This document shows positions 24,401 through 33,386 of a DNA stretch of 64,000 nucleotides, piece after piece (the first letter of the stretch is position 1; each line of letters opens with the position of its first letter). A program made the translations under genes and the position numbers. Source of the stretch: Haladaptatus litoreus. GTDB lineage: Archaea; Halobacteriota; Halobacteria; Halobacteriales; Haladaptataceae. Location of the stretch: NCBI RefSeq assembly GCF_900156425.1, contig NZ_FTNO01000005.1, positions 124,001-188,000 of the forward strand, given 5' to 3'. Under the pieces are notes generated by a model. That model made no database searches, had not been told where the DNA came from, and was given only the letters and a program-made list of their open reading frames with translations.

Positions 24401-24967
24401 CTACGTGAGGTCTTGGAACGCACCGACGAAATCGTCGTGGTTGGAGAGCGTTTCTCGTGCGTCATCGACGGAGTTACGGAGCGTTTCGACCTTCGATTCG
24501 AGTCTTCGATATTCGTCGTTGTCGGCGAGTTCCTCTTCGCTTTTCTCGGTTTCGAGCACTGCCTTCTTCGAAACCAAAGAAAAGTATTTCTGCATTTGGT
24601 CGTCGTATTCGACGCGCGTGAGCATGCCCTCGACGGTCGTGTAGAGGTCGTCTTTGGAAACCGGTTTGACGAGATAGTCGTCGAATCCCATCTCGATGAT
24701 GTCGAAATCCGGTTTGACCGCGGTGACCATCACGACGCGGGAACGCAAATCGCGGTTGCGGAGTTCTGCGAGCACTTCGTCGCCGGACAGACCGGGCATT
24801 CTGCGGTCGAGGAGAACGACGTTCACCTCGTTGTCGAGTAGGTTTAGCGCCTCGTGGCCTTCGTAAGCCCGTCGAACATCGAAGGAATCCTCTAGCCACG
24901 TCGCATAGAGGTCCGTTACGTCTTTCTCGTCATCAACGACGAGAATCGTTGGTTCATCAGCAGCCAT
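24401..24967 (-). CDS. HalX-type response regulator
   Basis: 188 residues. The N-terminal receiver has the full active site: acidic pair D12/D13, phospho-acceptor D54 (LLDRRMPG), T82 and K101. The C-terminus is the HalX domain (about 120-185), a helical region found in haloarchaeal response regulators and usually paired with bacterio-opsin-activator-like or histidine kinase partners. No kinase gene is adjacent. Output mechanism unknown; HalX has no obvious DNA-binding motif. Confidence 0.92.
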   Translation of the reverse strand: MAADEPTILVVDDEKDVTDLYATWLEDSFDVRRAYEGHEALNLLDNEVNVVLLDRRMPGLSGDEVLAELRNRDLRSRVVMVTAVKPDFDIIEMGFDDYLVKPVSKDDLYTTVEGMLTRVEYDDQMQKYFSLVSKKAVLETEKSEEELADNDEYRRLESKVETLRNSVDDARETLSNHDDFVGAFQDLT

Positions 24968-25169
24968 AGTTGATCTCGGGTGTCCAAGTTTTTCCAGCGG
25001 GAGCAGTTTGTTAATGAATCATTCGCCATAGCATCTTTATATCTTGTGGTTACGGAATCCGAGAATAGCTAAATATATTTTGTCGCTTGTGTATATTCTA
25101 TACGAATACACCTCATCGAAATAAATAACTAGTTCGGGTTCGAAGTGGGGGACGGAATGTCGAAAACCA

Positions 25170-25463
25170 GTGGTCGTTTTTGCCGGATGTTCCGGCAGTA
25201 ACACAACCCCCGAAGAACGATTCGAACGACTTCTCGAACTGCCACCGAGTGCGAAACTCGTCTACCGGGTTCTCCAGGAGAACGCACCCCAGACCCAGCG
25301 ACAGGTGCGCGAAGAGGCACTCCTGCCCGCCCGGACGACGCGGGATGCACTGACGAAACTCAAACAACAGGAACTCGTCGCGGAACGACTGTACGTTCCC
25401 GACGCGCGAAAACGCCTCTACGCGCCACTTCCGACGACTCGGCCTGACGACGCGACTGAGTAG
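25170..25463 (+). CDS. MarR-like winged-helix regulator (5' end uncertain, possible frameshift)
   Basis: 97 residues from a GTG at 25170. The core NTTPEERFERLLELPPSAKL, then a helix-turn-helix QTQRQVREEALLPARTTRDA and a wing ending ARKRLYAPL, match short haloarchaeal MarR-like wHTH proteins. The best-placed start by promoter position is an ATG at 25157, about 30 bases after a TATA-like AAATAAATAA. That frame stops after 14 codons, whereas removing one T from the TTTTT run at 25176-25180 would join it to the HTH frame. So the gene may be frameshifted, or the GTG may be used. Confidence 0.7.
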   Translation: MVVFAGCSGSNTTPEERFERLLELPPSAKLVYRVLQENAPQTQRQVREEALLPARTTRDALTKLKQQELVAERLYVPDARKRLYAPLPTTRPDDATE

Positions 25464-25490
25464 CGATTTGCTTCGTTCGAAGCAAACCGC
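25463..25490 (+). terminator. Hairpin after the MarR-like gene
   Basis: Stem of 12 pairs with one mismatch: 25463-25475 with 25478-25490, core arms TTTGCTTCG (25467-25475) and CGAAGCAAA (25478-25486) around TT. It starts at the stop codon. A transcription-end role is inferred from position. Confidence 0.5.
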
Positions 25491-25823
25491 TCAAGCAGAG
25501 TGTTACACCTCGCTTGTCGTGCGGTTCAGCGTTCTCGAACGGTGACTGTTCATATTTCCTGTAATCGCACAAAACAGCGACCGGAAACAGTATCGTAACA
25601 ACTGCCGTTCCACGTCGACTTCGCGCGAGAAACGAAAACGCACCGTGTCGGTGCGCAACCTGACTGGGCCTCGGTGACTCGCGCCAACCGCCACCCACCG
25701 AAAAGTGTACACAACTACCACTATTCGTCATTCGGCTTTACTGTGCAAGTGATTTATCTATGACGAGCATCGGTTCCGCCGACCGCTTCATAATCAGTCG
25801 TCGCGTGTACTGTGACTAGCACA
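25491..25823. other. Intergenic region of about 330 bases
   Basis: No supported gene. It contains a small hairpin with 7-bp arms near 25641-25657 (CGCACCG, TGT, CGGTGCG) and a TATA-like CATAATC near 25793-25799 that fits the ATG at 25824. Minus-strand open frames here lack family features and start codons with good promoters. Confidence 0.5.
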
Positions 25824-26114
25824 ATGCCGTCGGACGAACAACCGTGGTTGCGAAAGCGACGACCGCGCATCGACCCATCGGCCCATCGGACGGAACACGA
25901 CCAGTCGAGCCAGTGCGCTCAACTGCAGGCTGAACTGGAAACGCTTCGACAGCGTCTCGCCGAAACGGAGGCCAGATTGGCATCGCTCGAAGCGGAGTGT
26001 GAACGTCGAGAACGACTCGTCAGGGCGTGTTCGATGTGCGGGCGCGTCAGCACCCGCCCGGGACCGAGAGCACTCTGTCCGTACTGTGAGCACGGAACGC
26101 TTCATCAAGTATAA
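25824..26114 (+). CDS. Small coiled-coil zinc-finger protein
   Basis: 96 residues from the ATG at 25824, chosen because a TATA-like box lies about 27 bases upstream; an ATG at 25812 would add four residues. Residues about 30-65 form a coiled coil (LQAELETLRQRLAETEARLA), followed by a treble-clef or ribbon-type zinc site CSMCGRV...LCPYCEHG. Proteins with this layout are common and unassigned in Halobacteria; a protein-protein or nucleic-acid-binding role is possible. Confidence 0.75.
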   Translation: MPSDEQPWLRKRRPRIDPSAHRTEHDQSSQCAQLQAELETLRQRLAETEARLASLEAECERRERLVRACSMCGRVSTRPGPRALCPYCEHGTLHQV

Positions 26115-26163
26115 GCGTGAACTCCCGCCGACGGTGGGAGTTCGCCGCGCAACAGAGGGATTC

Positions 26164-26409
26164 CTATCGCGTCCCAGAAAGACCGCTGACGTTCTGTTGG
26201 AGTCGAATCGTCGCCGTCAGCAAGAATGCACCGATCATCACGACGAAGACGCTTTCGATGCTCCGAATCACGAACGACTCCACTCCGAGAAGAACGCCCA
26301 AATCCGTGAGGCCGAGCAGCCCGGAGCAGACGAGCACCGGAAGCAGATGTCTGCGGAACGTATCGCCCGAAATTTTTCGAACTACTGACTCGAACGGCGG
26401 ACTTCTCAT
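26164..26409 (-). CDS. Small two-helix membrane protein
   Basis: 81 residues from the ATG at 26409 (MRSPPFESVVRKISGDTFRR). Two hydrophobic helices follow (LLPVLVCSGLLGLTDLGVLL and SVFVVMIGAFLLTATIRLQQ). A TATA-like CATAACGG lies about 22-27 bases upstream and overlaps the divergent dhaK promoter region. No function can be assigned. Support is the helical pattern and promoter spacing; it may be a member of an uncharacterised haloarchaeal family. Confidence 0.6.
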   Translation of the reverse strand: MRSPPFESVVRKISGDTFRRHLLPVLVCSGLLGLTDLGVLLGVESFVIRSIESVFVVMIGAFLLTATIRLQQNVSGLSGTR

Positions 26410-26459
26410 CAAATTTGAGGAAACCGTTATGCGCCAACAGGTGGTTGCTAGCATGAGAC

Positions 26460-27464
26460 ATGAAAAAACTCATCAACGATCCATCCGCCGTGGTTGACGA
26501 GATGCTGGACGGAATGCTTTCCGCGCACCCGGACGAACTTCGGCGACTGCCGGACACGAACGTCCTCGTCCGAAAGGATGCTCCCGTTTCGGACAAGGTC
26601 GCGGTGGTCAGCGGCGGCGGAAGCGGCCACGAACCGACCCACGCCGGATACCTCGGGCCGGGAATGCTGGACGGGGCGGCGGCAGGCGAGATGTTCACCT
26701 CGCCGACCGCCGACGAAATCAGCGAGATGATTCAGGCCTGCGATTCCGGGAAAGGCGTCCTGAACGTCGTGAAAAACTACGAAGGCGACGTGATGAACTT
26801 CGAAACCGCGGGCGAGTTGGCCGAGATGGAATCCGACGTGGAGGTCGCCGAAGTCGTCGTCAACGACGACGTGGCGGTCGAAGATTCGCTGTACACCTCG
26901 GGACGGCGCGGCGTCTGCGGCACGATTCTGGTTCACAAAGTCGCGGGCGCGATGGCCGACAGCGGCGAGGATTTGGACGAGGTACGGCGCGTCGCGGAGA
27001 AAGTAATCGACAACGTGGCGACGATGGGAACTGCCCTGACTTCCTGTATCACGCCCGAAAAAGGTGAACCGACCTTCGACCTCGGGGAGAACGAAATCGA
27101 ACTGGGCATCGGCATCCACGGCGAACCCGGCGTCGAGCGCGTCGAAATGATGTCCGCGGACGAGATTACGGAACGACTGACCGAACAGGTGTTGGACGAC
27201 CTATCCCCCGATTCCGGAGCGGAAGTCCTCACCATCGTCAACGGAATGGGCGGCACGCCGCTTTCGGAACTGTACATCGTGAACCGCAAACTACAGTCGC
27301 TGATGGACGACCACGACCTGACGACGTGGGATGCGTGGGTCGGCGACTACATGACCTCCCTCGATATGCAGGGCTGTTCCGTGACCGTGCTGGTGTTGGA
27401 TGACGAACTGAAGGAACTGTTGTCACATCCGGCGGAAACGCCAGCGTTGACGGTTCAGCAGTAG
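26460..27464 (+). CDS. dhaK: Dihydroxyacetone kinase subunit DhaK
   Basis: 334 residues, full length for the family (~330). Motifs: VVSGGGSGHEPTHAGYLGPG and DGAAAGEMFTSPTADEI in the first half; GIGIHGEPG with the histidine (about residue 219) that binds dihydroxyacetone covalently as a hemiaminal. It binds the substrate, and DhaL donates phosphate from its bound ADP, which DhaM recharges from PTS phosphate. dhaL and dhaM lie 2-3 kb downstream on the same strand, separated by two apparently unrelated genes, an unusual split. Confidence 0.95.
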   Translation: MKKLINDPSAVVDEMLDGMLSAHPDELRRLPDTNVLVRKDAPVSDKVAVVSGGGSGHEPTHAGYLGPGMLDGAAAGEMFTSPTADEISEMIQACDSGKGVLNVVKNYEGDVMNFETAGELAEMESDVEVAEVVVNDDVAVEDSLYTSGRRGVCGTILVHKVAGAMADSGEDLDEVRRVAEKVIDNVATMGTALTSCITPEKGEPTFDLGENEIELGIGIHGEPGVERVEMMSADEITERLTEQVLDDLSPDSGAEVLTIVNGMGGTPLSELYIVNRKLQSLMDDHDLTTWDAWVGDYMTSLDMQGCSVTVLVLDDELKELLSHPAETPALTVQQ

Positions 27465-27505
27465 CTTCCGACGCGATTTTTCAGTATCGGTTCTCCAGTC
27501 ACCAG

Positions 27506-27928
27506 ATGTCAATTCCCGCTCATTCGAGGCAAACCCTGACAAGCGCACTGCACGTAGTCGAGTCGAACGAGATGACACGGACGCTAACGCTTCCGAACGG
27601 GGACGATGTCGCCGAGGGCGACATCATCCTTTACAACGGATACCCATACCGCGTCAAATTCGTGGACGGGGACGAGTACGAGTTCGAACTGTCGCCGCTG
27701 TACTGGGGAAACGGTGGGATGGACATCCCATTCACCGACCGAGAAGCCCTCGTTGACCAGTGGGAAGCCGACTCGCGAGGCACCCTGACGAGCAGTGAGT
27801 GGCGACAGTGGTTGCAGGAGGCCCGTCACGACTCGCATTTCTCCGACGCAGAACTCGATGAAATCGCCCGTGAACTTCGAATAAACGAGAACCTGCTAGA
27901 ACGCCTTCGTCGCGTATTCCGTCGGTGA
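27506..27928 (+). CDS. Conserved haloarchaeal hypothetical protein
   Basis: 140 residues from the ATG at 27506; an internal ATG at 27572 (MTRTLTLPNGDDVAEG, giving 118 residues) is an equally plausible start and reads more like a native N-terminus. The protein has an SH3-like beta-rich start (DIILYNGYPYRVKFVDGDEY) and a helical C-terminus. It is soluble and acidic with no recognised family. It sits between dhaK and an MFS gene and may have come in with that gene. Confidence 0.6.
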   Translation: MSIPAHSRQTLTSALHVVESNEMTRTLTLPNGDDVAEGDIILYNGYPYRVKFVDGDEYEFELSPLYWGNGGMDIPFTDREALVDQWEADSRGTLTSSEWRQWLQEARHDSHFSDAELDEIARELRINENLLERLRRVFRR

Positions 27929-28059
27929 CCCATACGGCGAATGAACTGGTCGGCCGCCCGAACCAGAGTACGCTCGTAGTGCTCAAATCGGAGAACCGAT
28001 ACCGGAACAACCAACCGGACTCGGTATTCTTACCACGTGCAGTTACCGACGTTTAAACG

Positions 28060-29247
28060 ATGGGAACCGAGTCACAGTCGGTACGTGCCTCGAAAAGTTG
28101 GCAATCGGTCGCGACAGTCGTGGGGTGGCAGACAGCCGCGAGTTTCTGTTACTACACCATTTTCGCCGCGACCGGCTTTCTCCGCGATGCGTTTTCGCTC
28201 TCGGAAACACTCGTCGGCGTCTTCCTCACAGCGGCGTTGCTCGGATATACGCTCATGCTGTTTCCGAGCGGCGCCGCCGTCGACGGGTTCGGCGAAAAAT
28301 ACACGATGGTAGTCGGACTCCTCGCCCTCGCTATCGCAGCCGTTGGCGTCTCGCTCGCACCGTCCTATGGTCTCCTCCTGGGCGCTGGCGGAATACTGGG
28401 TGTCGCCTATTCGACGGCGATGCCGGCCTCAAATCGCGCCATCGTCGCCAGTTCACCCGACGGACGACGAGGTCTCGCGATGGGGTTGAAACAGGTCGGG
28501 GTCACTGCGGGTAGCGGGGCAGCGTCGCTCGTCGTTACGGGCGTCGCTACCATCGCCGCGTGGCAGGTCGGATTCTGGGTTGTCGCGGCTCTGGCGGGAG
28601 GGTATGTGCTCGTCTTCGTCGCCCTGTACGATGGGTCGCAGGGGAGTGGTGAGTTCTCGTTGCCAAATCTCTCTCGGCTCCGTAGAAACCGGGCTTATAA
28701 AGTTCTCGTCGTGGCTGGTCTCTTCGTCGGTGCGTCGATTTTTTCGATGTTAGGCTACACCGTCCTCTATGTGCAAGATGCCGTCGGTGCGAGTGCCGCC
28801 GCTGGCGGTATCGTGCTCGCAGTGACGCAAGTGGCGGGGAGCGTCGGCCGAGTCGGTGCGGGAAATATTGCAGACCGTCTGGGCGGCGCGAAGGGTGCGG
28901 CCACCGTCGCTCTCGGGCAGATACTACTTGCAGTCGTTCTCTTCGCGGTTCTCGCTGTCGGTGACTGGTCGCTCCCAGTCACCATTCTCCTCTTCATTGG
29001 TCTGGGCATCTCGATTCACGGGTCGACTGGCGTGTTTTACTCGTGTCTTTCGGAACTCGTCGATGCCGACGACATCGGCGGCGCGACTGCTGGCGGGCAG
29101 ACGGCAATCAATATCGGTGGACTGGTCGCGCCGCCACTGTTCGGCCTACTGGTCGAGACGAGTGGCTACGGCTTCGGCTGGGGGTTGCTCGTCGGCATGA
29201 CGCTCGTGGCGACCGTGTTGTTCGTGGAAGTTCGACGGCAGACGTGA
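28060..29247 (+). CDS. MFS transporter
   Basis: 395 residues with about 12 predicted helices in two halves; the N-terminal half carries the loop ASNRAIVASSPDGRRGLAMG and the second half begins near residue 205. It is a major facilitator of the oxalate/formate or nitrate/metabolite type by overall look, but the substrate is not readable. It separates dhaK from dhaL, so a link to glycerol or dihydroxyacetone uptake is possible by location only. Confidence 0.85.
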   Translation: MGTESQSVRASKSWQSVATVVGWQTAASFCYYTIFAATGFLRDAFSLSETLVGVFLTAALLGYTLMLFPSGAAVDGFGEKYTMVVGLLALAIAAVGVSLAPSYGLLLGAGGILGVAYSTAMPASNRAIVASSPDGRRGLAMGLKQVGVTAGSGAASLVVTGVATIAAWQVGFWVVAALAGGYVLVFVALYDGSQGSGEFSLPNLSRLRRNRAYKVLVVAGLFVGASIFSMLGYTVLYVQDAVGASAAAGGIVLAVTQVAGSVGRVGAGNIADRLGGAKGAATVALGQILLAVVLFAVLAVGDWSLPVTILLFIGLGISIHGSTGVFYSCLSELVDADDIGGATAGGQTAINIGGLVAPPLFGLLVETSGYGFGWGLLVGMTLVATVLFVEVRRQT

Positions 29248-29347
29248 GTCCGCGACGACACCGTCAGTATCAGTCAGCCGTCGGGAAGTCGCTGACGGAA
29301 TGGGGGAGAAATCTTTACCCCTCCCGCCGCGTGCTACCACATCATAG

Positions 29348-30109
29348 ATGGGAACCACCGAGCAAGAAGCAGTCCGCGCGGCAGTCGAACGCGTCGCAGA
29401 CCGGATGGCCGATGAAAAGGAGTACCTGACCGACCTCGATTCGGCCATCGGCGACGCAGACCACGGAGCGAACATGAACCGCGGCTTTCGGGCGGTTCAC
29501 GAAAAAGTCGAGGGGATGAACGACGCGCCGCCGGCCGAACTCGTCAAGACGGTCGGGATAACGCTCGTCTCCGAAGTCGGCGGGGCCGCGGGGCCGCTGT
29601 ACGGCGGGTCGTTCATGACTGCCAGTGCGGAACTCGAAGACGGAGTCACGGCTGAATCGAGCGTGGCGTTCGCCGAGGCGTTTCTGGAGAAAGTGAAAGA
29701 CCGAGGTGACGCTCCGGTCGGCGCGAAAACGATGGTCGATGCAATTACGCCCGCGGTTCACACCTACAAGAAATCTATCGAGGAAGACGACCTCGAACCG
29801 GTGGAAGCGCTGATGAAAGCGGTTGACGCCTGCGAACGCGGTGTGAACTTCACGACGCCGATTCGGGCGACGAAAGGGAGAGCTTCCTATTTGGGTTGGC
29901 GCTCCGTCGGTCACCAAGACCCCGGGGCGACGAGCACTCTGTTCATCGTCGAGGCGATTCGGGAAACTGCGGTCGAGTATCTGGGCGACGGCGACCTCGA
30001 ACCGGACGCCACCTCGCCGACCGTGCCGGACGAAGCGCCCGCGGAAGCGAAGGACGATGAGGAAGCGAGAGGAGCGGAGGAGAAAAACGAAACACAGGAG
30101 GACTCATAG
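29348..30109 (+). CDS. dhaL: Dihydroxyacetone kinase subunit DhaL
   Basis: 253 residues, of which about 210 form the DhaL domain and the last ~40 an acidic Glu/Asp tail (PDEAPAEAKDDEEARGAEEK) not usual in bacterial DhaL. The nucleotide site motif DSAIGDADHGANMNRGF supplies Asp residues that bind Mg-ADP. Further conserved segments are AKTMVDAITPAV and ATKGRASYLGWRSVGHQDPG. It forms the kinase with DhaK. The stop abuts the dhaM start directly, so the two are coupled. Confidence 0.94.
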   Translation: MGTTEQEAVRAAVERVADRMADEKEYLTDLDSAIGDADHGANMNRGFRAVHEKVEGMNDAPPAELVKTVGITLVSEVGGAAGPLYGGSFMTASAELEDGVTAESSVAFAEAFLEKVKDRGDAPVGAKTMVDAITPAVHTYKKSIEEDDLEPVEALMKAVDACERGVNFTTPIRATKGRASYLGWRSVGHQDPGATSTLFIVEAIRETAVEYLGDGDLEPDATSPTVPDEAPAEAKDDEEARGAEEKNETQEDS

Positions 30110-30487
30110 ATGGTCGGACTCGTCGTCGTTTCACACAGCGAGCGCGCCGCCGAGGGAATCCGAGAAATCGCCGCTGAAATGGCTGGCGACACACAAATCG
30201 AAGCAGTCGGTGGCGACGGAGACGGCGGAATCGGAACCAGCGCGACGGACATTCAGGACGCCCTCGACTCGGTTTCGGACGGGGAAGCAGTCGTGCTGGT
30301 CGACCTCGGAAGCGCAGTGATGAACGCCGAACTCGCCATCGAGATGTCGGACAGCGACGCGAAAATCGCGGATGCGCCGGTTTTGGAGGGCGCGGTAAAC
30401 GCCGCCGTTTCCGCGACCAGTCCGAAAGCGACGCTCGATTCGGTGTTGGAATCTGCGGAGGAAGCGGGGGAGATTTCGAAGGTGTAA
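30110..30487 (+). CDS. dhaM: PTS-dependent dihydroxyacetone phosphotransfer subunit DhaM
   Basis: 125 residues, a single EIIA-mannose-type domain. The VVVSHSE motif gives His9 as the likely phosphate carrier. It lacks the HPr and Enzyme I fragments fused to E. coli DhaM; those are provided as separate genes (HPr at 33054-33320, Enzyme I at 31351-33057). It moves phosphate from HPr to ADP bound on DhaL. Its ATG immediately follows the dhaL stop. Confidence 0.93.
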   Translation: MVGLVVVSHSERAAEGIREIAAEMAGDTQIEAVGGDGDGGIGTSATDIQDALDSVSDGEAVVLVDLGSAVMNAELAIEMSDSDAKIADAPVLEGAVNAAVSATSPKATLDSVLESAEEAGEISKV

Positions 30488-30547
30488 CCATCCGACGCCG
30501 AACTGACATCCTCTATGTTTTATTTCACGTAGTATAATTGAGTCCGT

Positions 30548-31339
30548 ATGAATATTCCGGAGGACTGGACGGCGGACACCGTTCGTGCGAATGGAGTCGA
30601 GTTGCAGTACTACCGAACCGGCGACGGCCCGCCGCTGGTCATGGCACACGGGTTTTACGACAACGGACGATGCTGGGAACCGCTCGCAGAAGACCTGTCG
30701 AATGACTACGAACTGGTGATGTACGATGCCCGCGGTCACGGTCGGTCGGACGCTCCTGAATCGGGCTATGCCATCGAAGACCGCGTCGCTGACCTCGTGG
30801 GCGTCGTGGAAGGACTCTCGCTCGAAAATCCACTGCTGTTGGGACATTCAATGGGAGGTTCGACCGTAGCGTGGACGGCCGCAACCCACCCTGACTTCCC
30901 CCGTGCTATCGTCCTCGAAGACCCCGTCGGAATGCTCGAAATTCCCGACCGAACGCCCGACGAGTGGGAAACCGTCGTCCACGACAACCTCGAAAGATGG
31001 GGCAACAAGTCTGTGGCCGAGTTGACGGACGAGTACGCTGACGAACGACCGAAGTTGGCACGACGTATCGCAGTCGCACGGAACGAATGTAGTCCGCAGA
31101 TAGCTAAAATTCCTCGCGAAGGGTATCCACGTTCGACGGCGGCATTCGAGAAAATCGGGTGTCCGACGCTGGTGTTGAGAGGTGATGTAGACCCCGAAAA
31201 ACGGGTGGCGGATCTCGACACTGCCGACGAGTTGGCCGATGGCCGACTCGTTCACGTTGCTGGTGCCGGTCACTGTGTCTTTCGTGACCGGTACGATGCC
31301 GCATACAGAGAATTACGCACGTTTCTTCAGCGAATATAG
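30548..31339 (+). CDS. Alpha/beta-fold hydrolase
   Basis: 263 residues. GHSMGGS gives the nucleophile Ser near residue 101, LVLRGDVDPEK the acid Asp near 214 and AGAGHCVF the His near 246, a full catalytic triad. An HGFYDNG oxyanion-hole segment lies near the N-terminus. Substrate unknown; esterase, dehalogenase-like or lipase-type activity is possible. It has its own promoter-like TATAATTG upstream and converges on Enzyme I with 11 bases between the stops. Confidence 0.9.
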   Translation: MNIPEDWTADTVRANGVELQYYRTGDGPPLVMAHGFYDNGRCWEPLAEDLSNDYELVMYDARGHGRSDAPESGYAIEDRVADLVGVVEGLSLENPLLLGHSMGGSTVAWTAATHPDFPRAIVLEDPVGMLEIPDRTPDEWETVVHDNLERWGNKSVAELTDEYADERPKLARRIAVARNECSPQIAKIPREGYPRSTAAFEKIGCPTLVLRGDVDPEKRVADLDTADELADGRLVHVAGAGHCVFRDRYDAAYRELRTFLQRI

Positions 31340-31350
31340 CGTTATTCGGA

Positions 31351-33057
31351 CTATTCTCCCGATTCGTTCGTGTCTCCCGATAGCAGGCGACGGATTTCGG
31401 TTCTCGTTTCAGCTTCGAGAACGCGCTCCGAACGTTCTCGCGCGTCCTCGCTGTCGGTTTTCTCAACGTTCGATTTCACCTCCGGAATCGTCACGGCGCT
31501 CATACTCAACTCGTCCAATCCAAGGCCGACGAGCAGTTCCGTCAAATCCGGATCACCAGCCATCTCGCCGCACATACCGACCCACGCGCCGCCGTCGTGC
31601 CCCGCGGAAACAGTCCGGCGAATCGCCCGCAAAACCGGCGGATGAAGCGGGTCGTGCAGGTCTGCGACCTGTTCGTTTTCGCGGGACACTGCCATCACGT
31701 ACTGTGTGAGGTCGTTGGTTCCGATGCTGAGGAAATCGACCCTCTCGGCGAGCGACGCTGCCATGAACACCGACCCCGGCGTCTCTATCATCACGCCGAG
31801 TTCCGGAATTTCGTAATCGATTCCATCCTCGTCCAACGCTTCTGCGACCTGCTCGACGCGGGCGAGCGCTGAATCGAGTTCTTCGACGTGGGAGACGAGC
31901 GGGAACATCACGGCGAGGTTTCCCTCTGTCCCGGCGCGGAGCAGGGCACGGAGTTGCGTTTCGAACAGGTCGGCGTCGGTTCCGAGCGAGCGCCGAATCC
32001 CCCGCTCGCCCAAAAACGGGTTGTCCTCGTTTGGCGTGTCGAGGTACGGAATCGGTTTGTCGCCCCCGATGTCGAGGGTTCGGACGATGACCCGTTCGTC
32101 CGGGAAGGTGGACAATGCCTCGACGTAGGCCTCGTACTGTTCGTCTTCGTCCGGAGGTGATTCGCGGTCGAGGAACAGAAATTCGGTTCGAAAGAGACCG
32201 ATGCCGTCTGCGCCCGCTTCGTCCGCCGGGTCGAGTTCGGCGAGGGTTCCGACGTTCGACGCGACTTCGATTTCGCTCCCGTCTTGGGTCGTTACGTGGT
32301 CTGTGATGATTTCGGACTCTTCCTCGGTCGCGCGCTCTCGGGCGGAGTCGTCCGGGTCGATGACGACGAGGCCGTCCGTTCCATCGACCAGCACAGGTCG
32401 CCCCTCGGCGACCTGTGCCAGTTCGTCGCCGACGCCGACCACGGCGGGAATCCCGAGCGACCGGGCGAAAATCGCGGCGTGCGAGGTTCGTCCGCCGAAA
32501 ACCGTAGCGAATCCGGCGACTGTTTCGGGGTCGAGTTGCGCCGTATCGCTCGGCCCGAGTCGTTCCGCGAGGAGGATTGTGTCGTCGGGCAGGTCGCTGA
32601 GGTCGGTGCGGTCTCGGTCGGTTAGAATCCGCAAGAGTCGGTCGCGAACGTCTCGAAGGTCGTCCGCTCGTTCGGCTGTTCGACCCTCCAACCCTTCAAA
32701 TTTCGCGATAGGGTCTTCGAACGCCTGTCGAACAGCGTGGGGTGCCGGAATCCCGTTTTCGATGGCGGTTTCGACGCCTCCGCTAATCGCGGGGTCGTCG
32801 AGAAACGCCTTGTGCGCGTCGAAAATTTCTGCTTCGTCGTCGCCGACGCGCTCGCGCGCTCGCTCGCGCTCGGCGTCTAGTTCCTCGTGGGCGCGTTCGC
32901 ACGCCGATTCGAACCGTTCCAGTTCGGCGTCAGTATCGACGGTTTTCGGGTCTGGGAGGTCGGACAAATCCACCTTTCCGCGATACCAAATCACGTGTCC
33001 GAATCCGGTTCGGGGCGTCACGCCGACCCCCGATAGTTCGACGGACTCGGCGCTCAC
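31351..33057 (-). CDS. ptsI: PTS Enzyme I (phosphoenolpyruvate-protein phosphotransferase)
   Basis: 568 residues, full length. The phosphohistidine site GGRTSHAAIFARSLGIPAVV lies near residue 190. The C-terminal PEP-binding barrel has ERVIVRTLDIGGDKPIPYLD, EFLFLDR, IGTNDLTQY and the active-site Cys in MCGEMAGDP. It takes phosphate from PEP and passes it to HPr. No PTS sugar permease is encoded nearby, so the local client is most likely DhaM. The start overlaps the HPr stop (ATGA). Confidence 0.95.
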   Translation of the reverse strand: MSAESVELSGVGVTPRTGFGHVIWYRGKVDLSDLPDPKTVDTDAELERFESACERAHEELDAERERARERVGDDEAEIFDAHKAFLDDPAISGGVETAIENGIPAPHAVRQAFEDPIAKFEGLEGRTAERADDLRDVRDRLLRILTDRDRTDLSDLPDDTILLAERLGPSDTAQLDPETVAGFATVFGGRTSHAAIFARSLGIPAVVGVGDELAQVAEGRPVLVDGTDGLVVIDPDDSARERATEEESEIITDHVTTQDGSEIEVASNVGTLAELDPADEAGADGIGLFRTEFLFLDRESPPDEDEQYEAYVEALSTFPDERVIVRTLDIGGDKPIPYLDTPNEDNPFLGERGIRRSLGTDADLFETQLRALLRAGTEGNLAVMFPLVSHVEELDSALARVEQVAEALDEDGIDYEIPELGVMIETPGSVFMAASLAERVDFLSIGTNDLTQYVMAVSRENEQVADLHDPLHPPVLRAIRRTVSAGHDGGAWVGMCGEMAGDPDLTELLVGLGLDELSMSAVTIPEVKSNVEKTDSEDARERSERVLEAETRTEIRRLLSGDTNESGE

Positions 33058-33320
33058 GACTCGCCCTCCGGCGTCGTGAGAACGTCTTCCAGTGCGTCGA
33101 GAGCCGATTCCGCGTCCTCTCCCTCGGCGACGAGGTTCACCTCGTCGCCCTGCCGAGCGTCGAGGGTCGTGACGGAAATCATGCTCCCTGCGTTTACCGG
33201 GCCGTTTTCCTCGGTGGCGACCGTAATCTCGGCGTCGAACTCGTTCGCGGTGGTGACGAACTTCGCCGCGGGTCGAGCGTGGAGTCCGTCTTCTGGGACG
33301 ATGGTTACTGTTCGCTCCAT
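33054..33320 (-). CDS. ptsH: PTS phosphocarrier HPr
   Basis: 88 residues. GLHARPAAKF gives His14 as the phospho-carrier and NAGSMISVTTL the regulatory-serine region. It accepts phosphate from Enzyme I and would hand it to DhaM. It precedes ptsI with a four-base overlap and follows the small membrane protein gene by 66 bases; the two genes form one transcription unit, perhaps read on from glpKF. Confidence 0.95.
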   Translation of the reverse strand: MERTVTIVPEDGLHARPAAKFVTTANEFDAEITVATEENGPVNAGSMISVTTLDARQGDEVNLVAEGEDAESALDALEDVLTTPEGES

Positions 33321-33386
33321 GTGGTCTGCTGTGGGTTGAACGGGAACCCGCTTCAGGTTATCGCCGGTTCGATATTCCGGCTTCGA

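Noticed and set aside
25491..25731. Minus-strand open frames in the gap after the MarR-like gene
   Set aside because: Frames of 72-123 codons have no domain and one overlaps the regulator; composition is non-coding.
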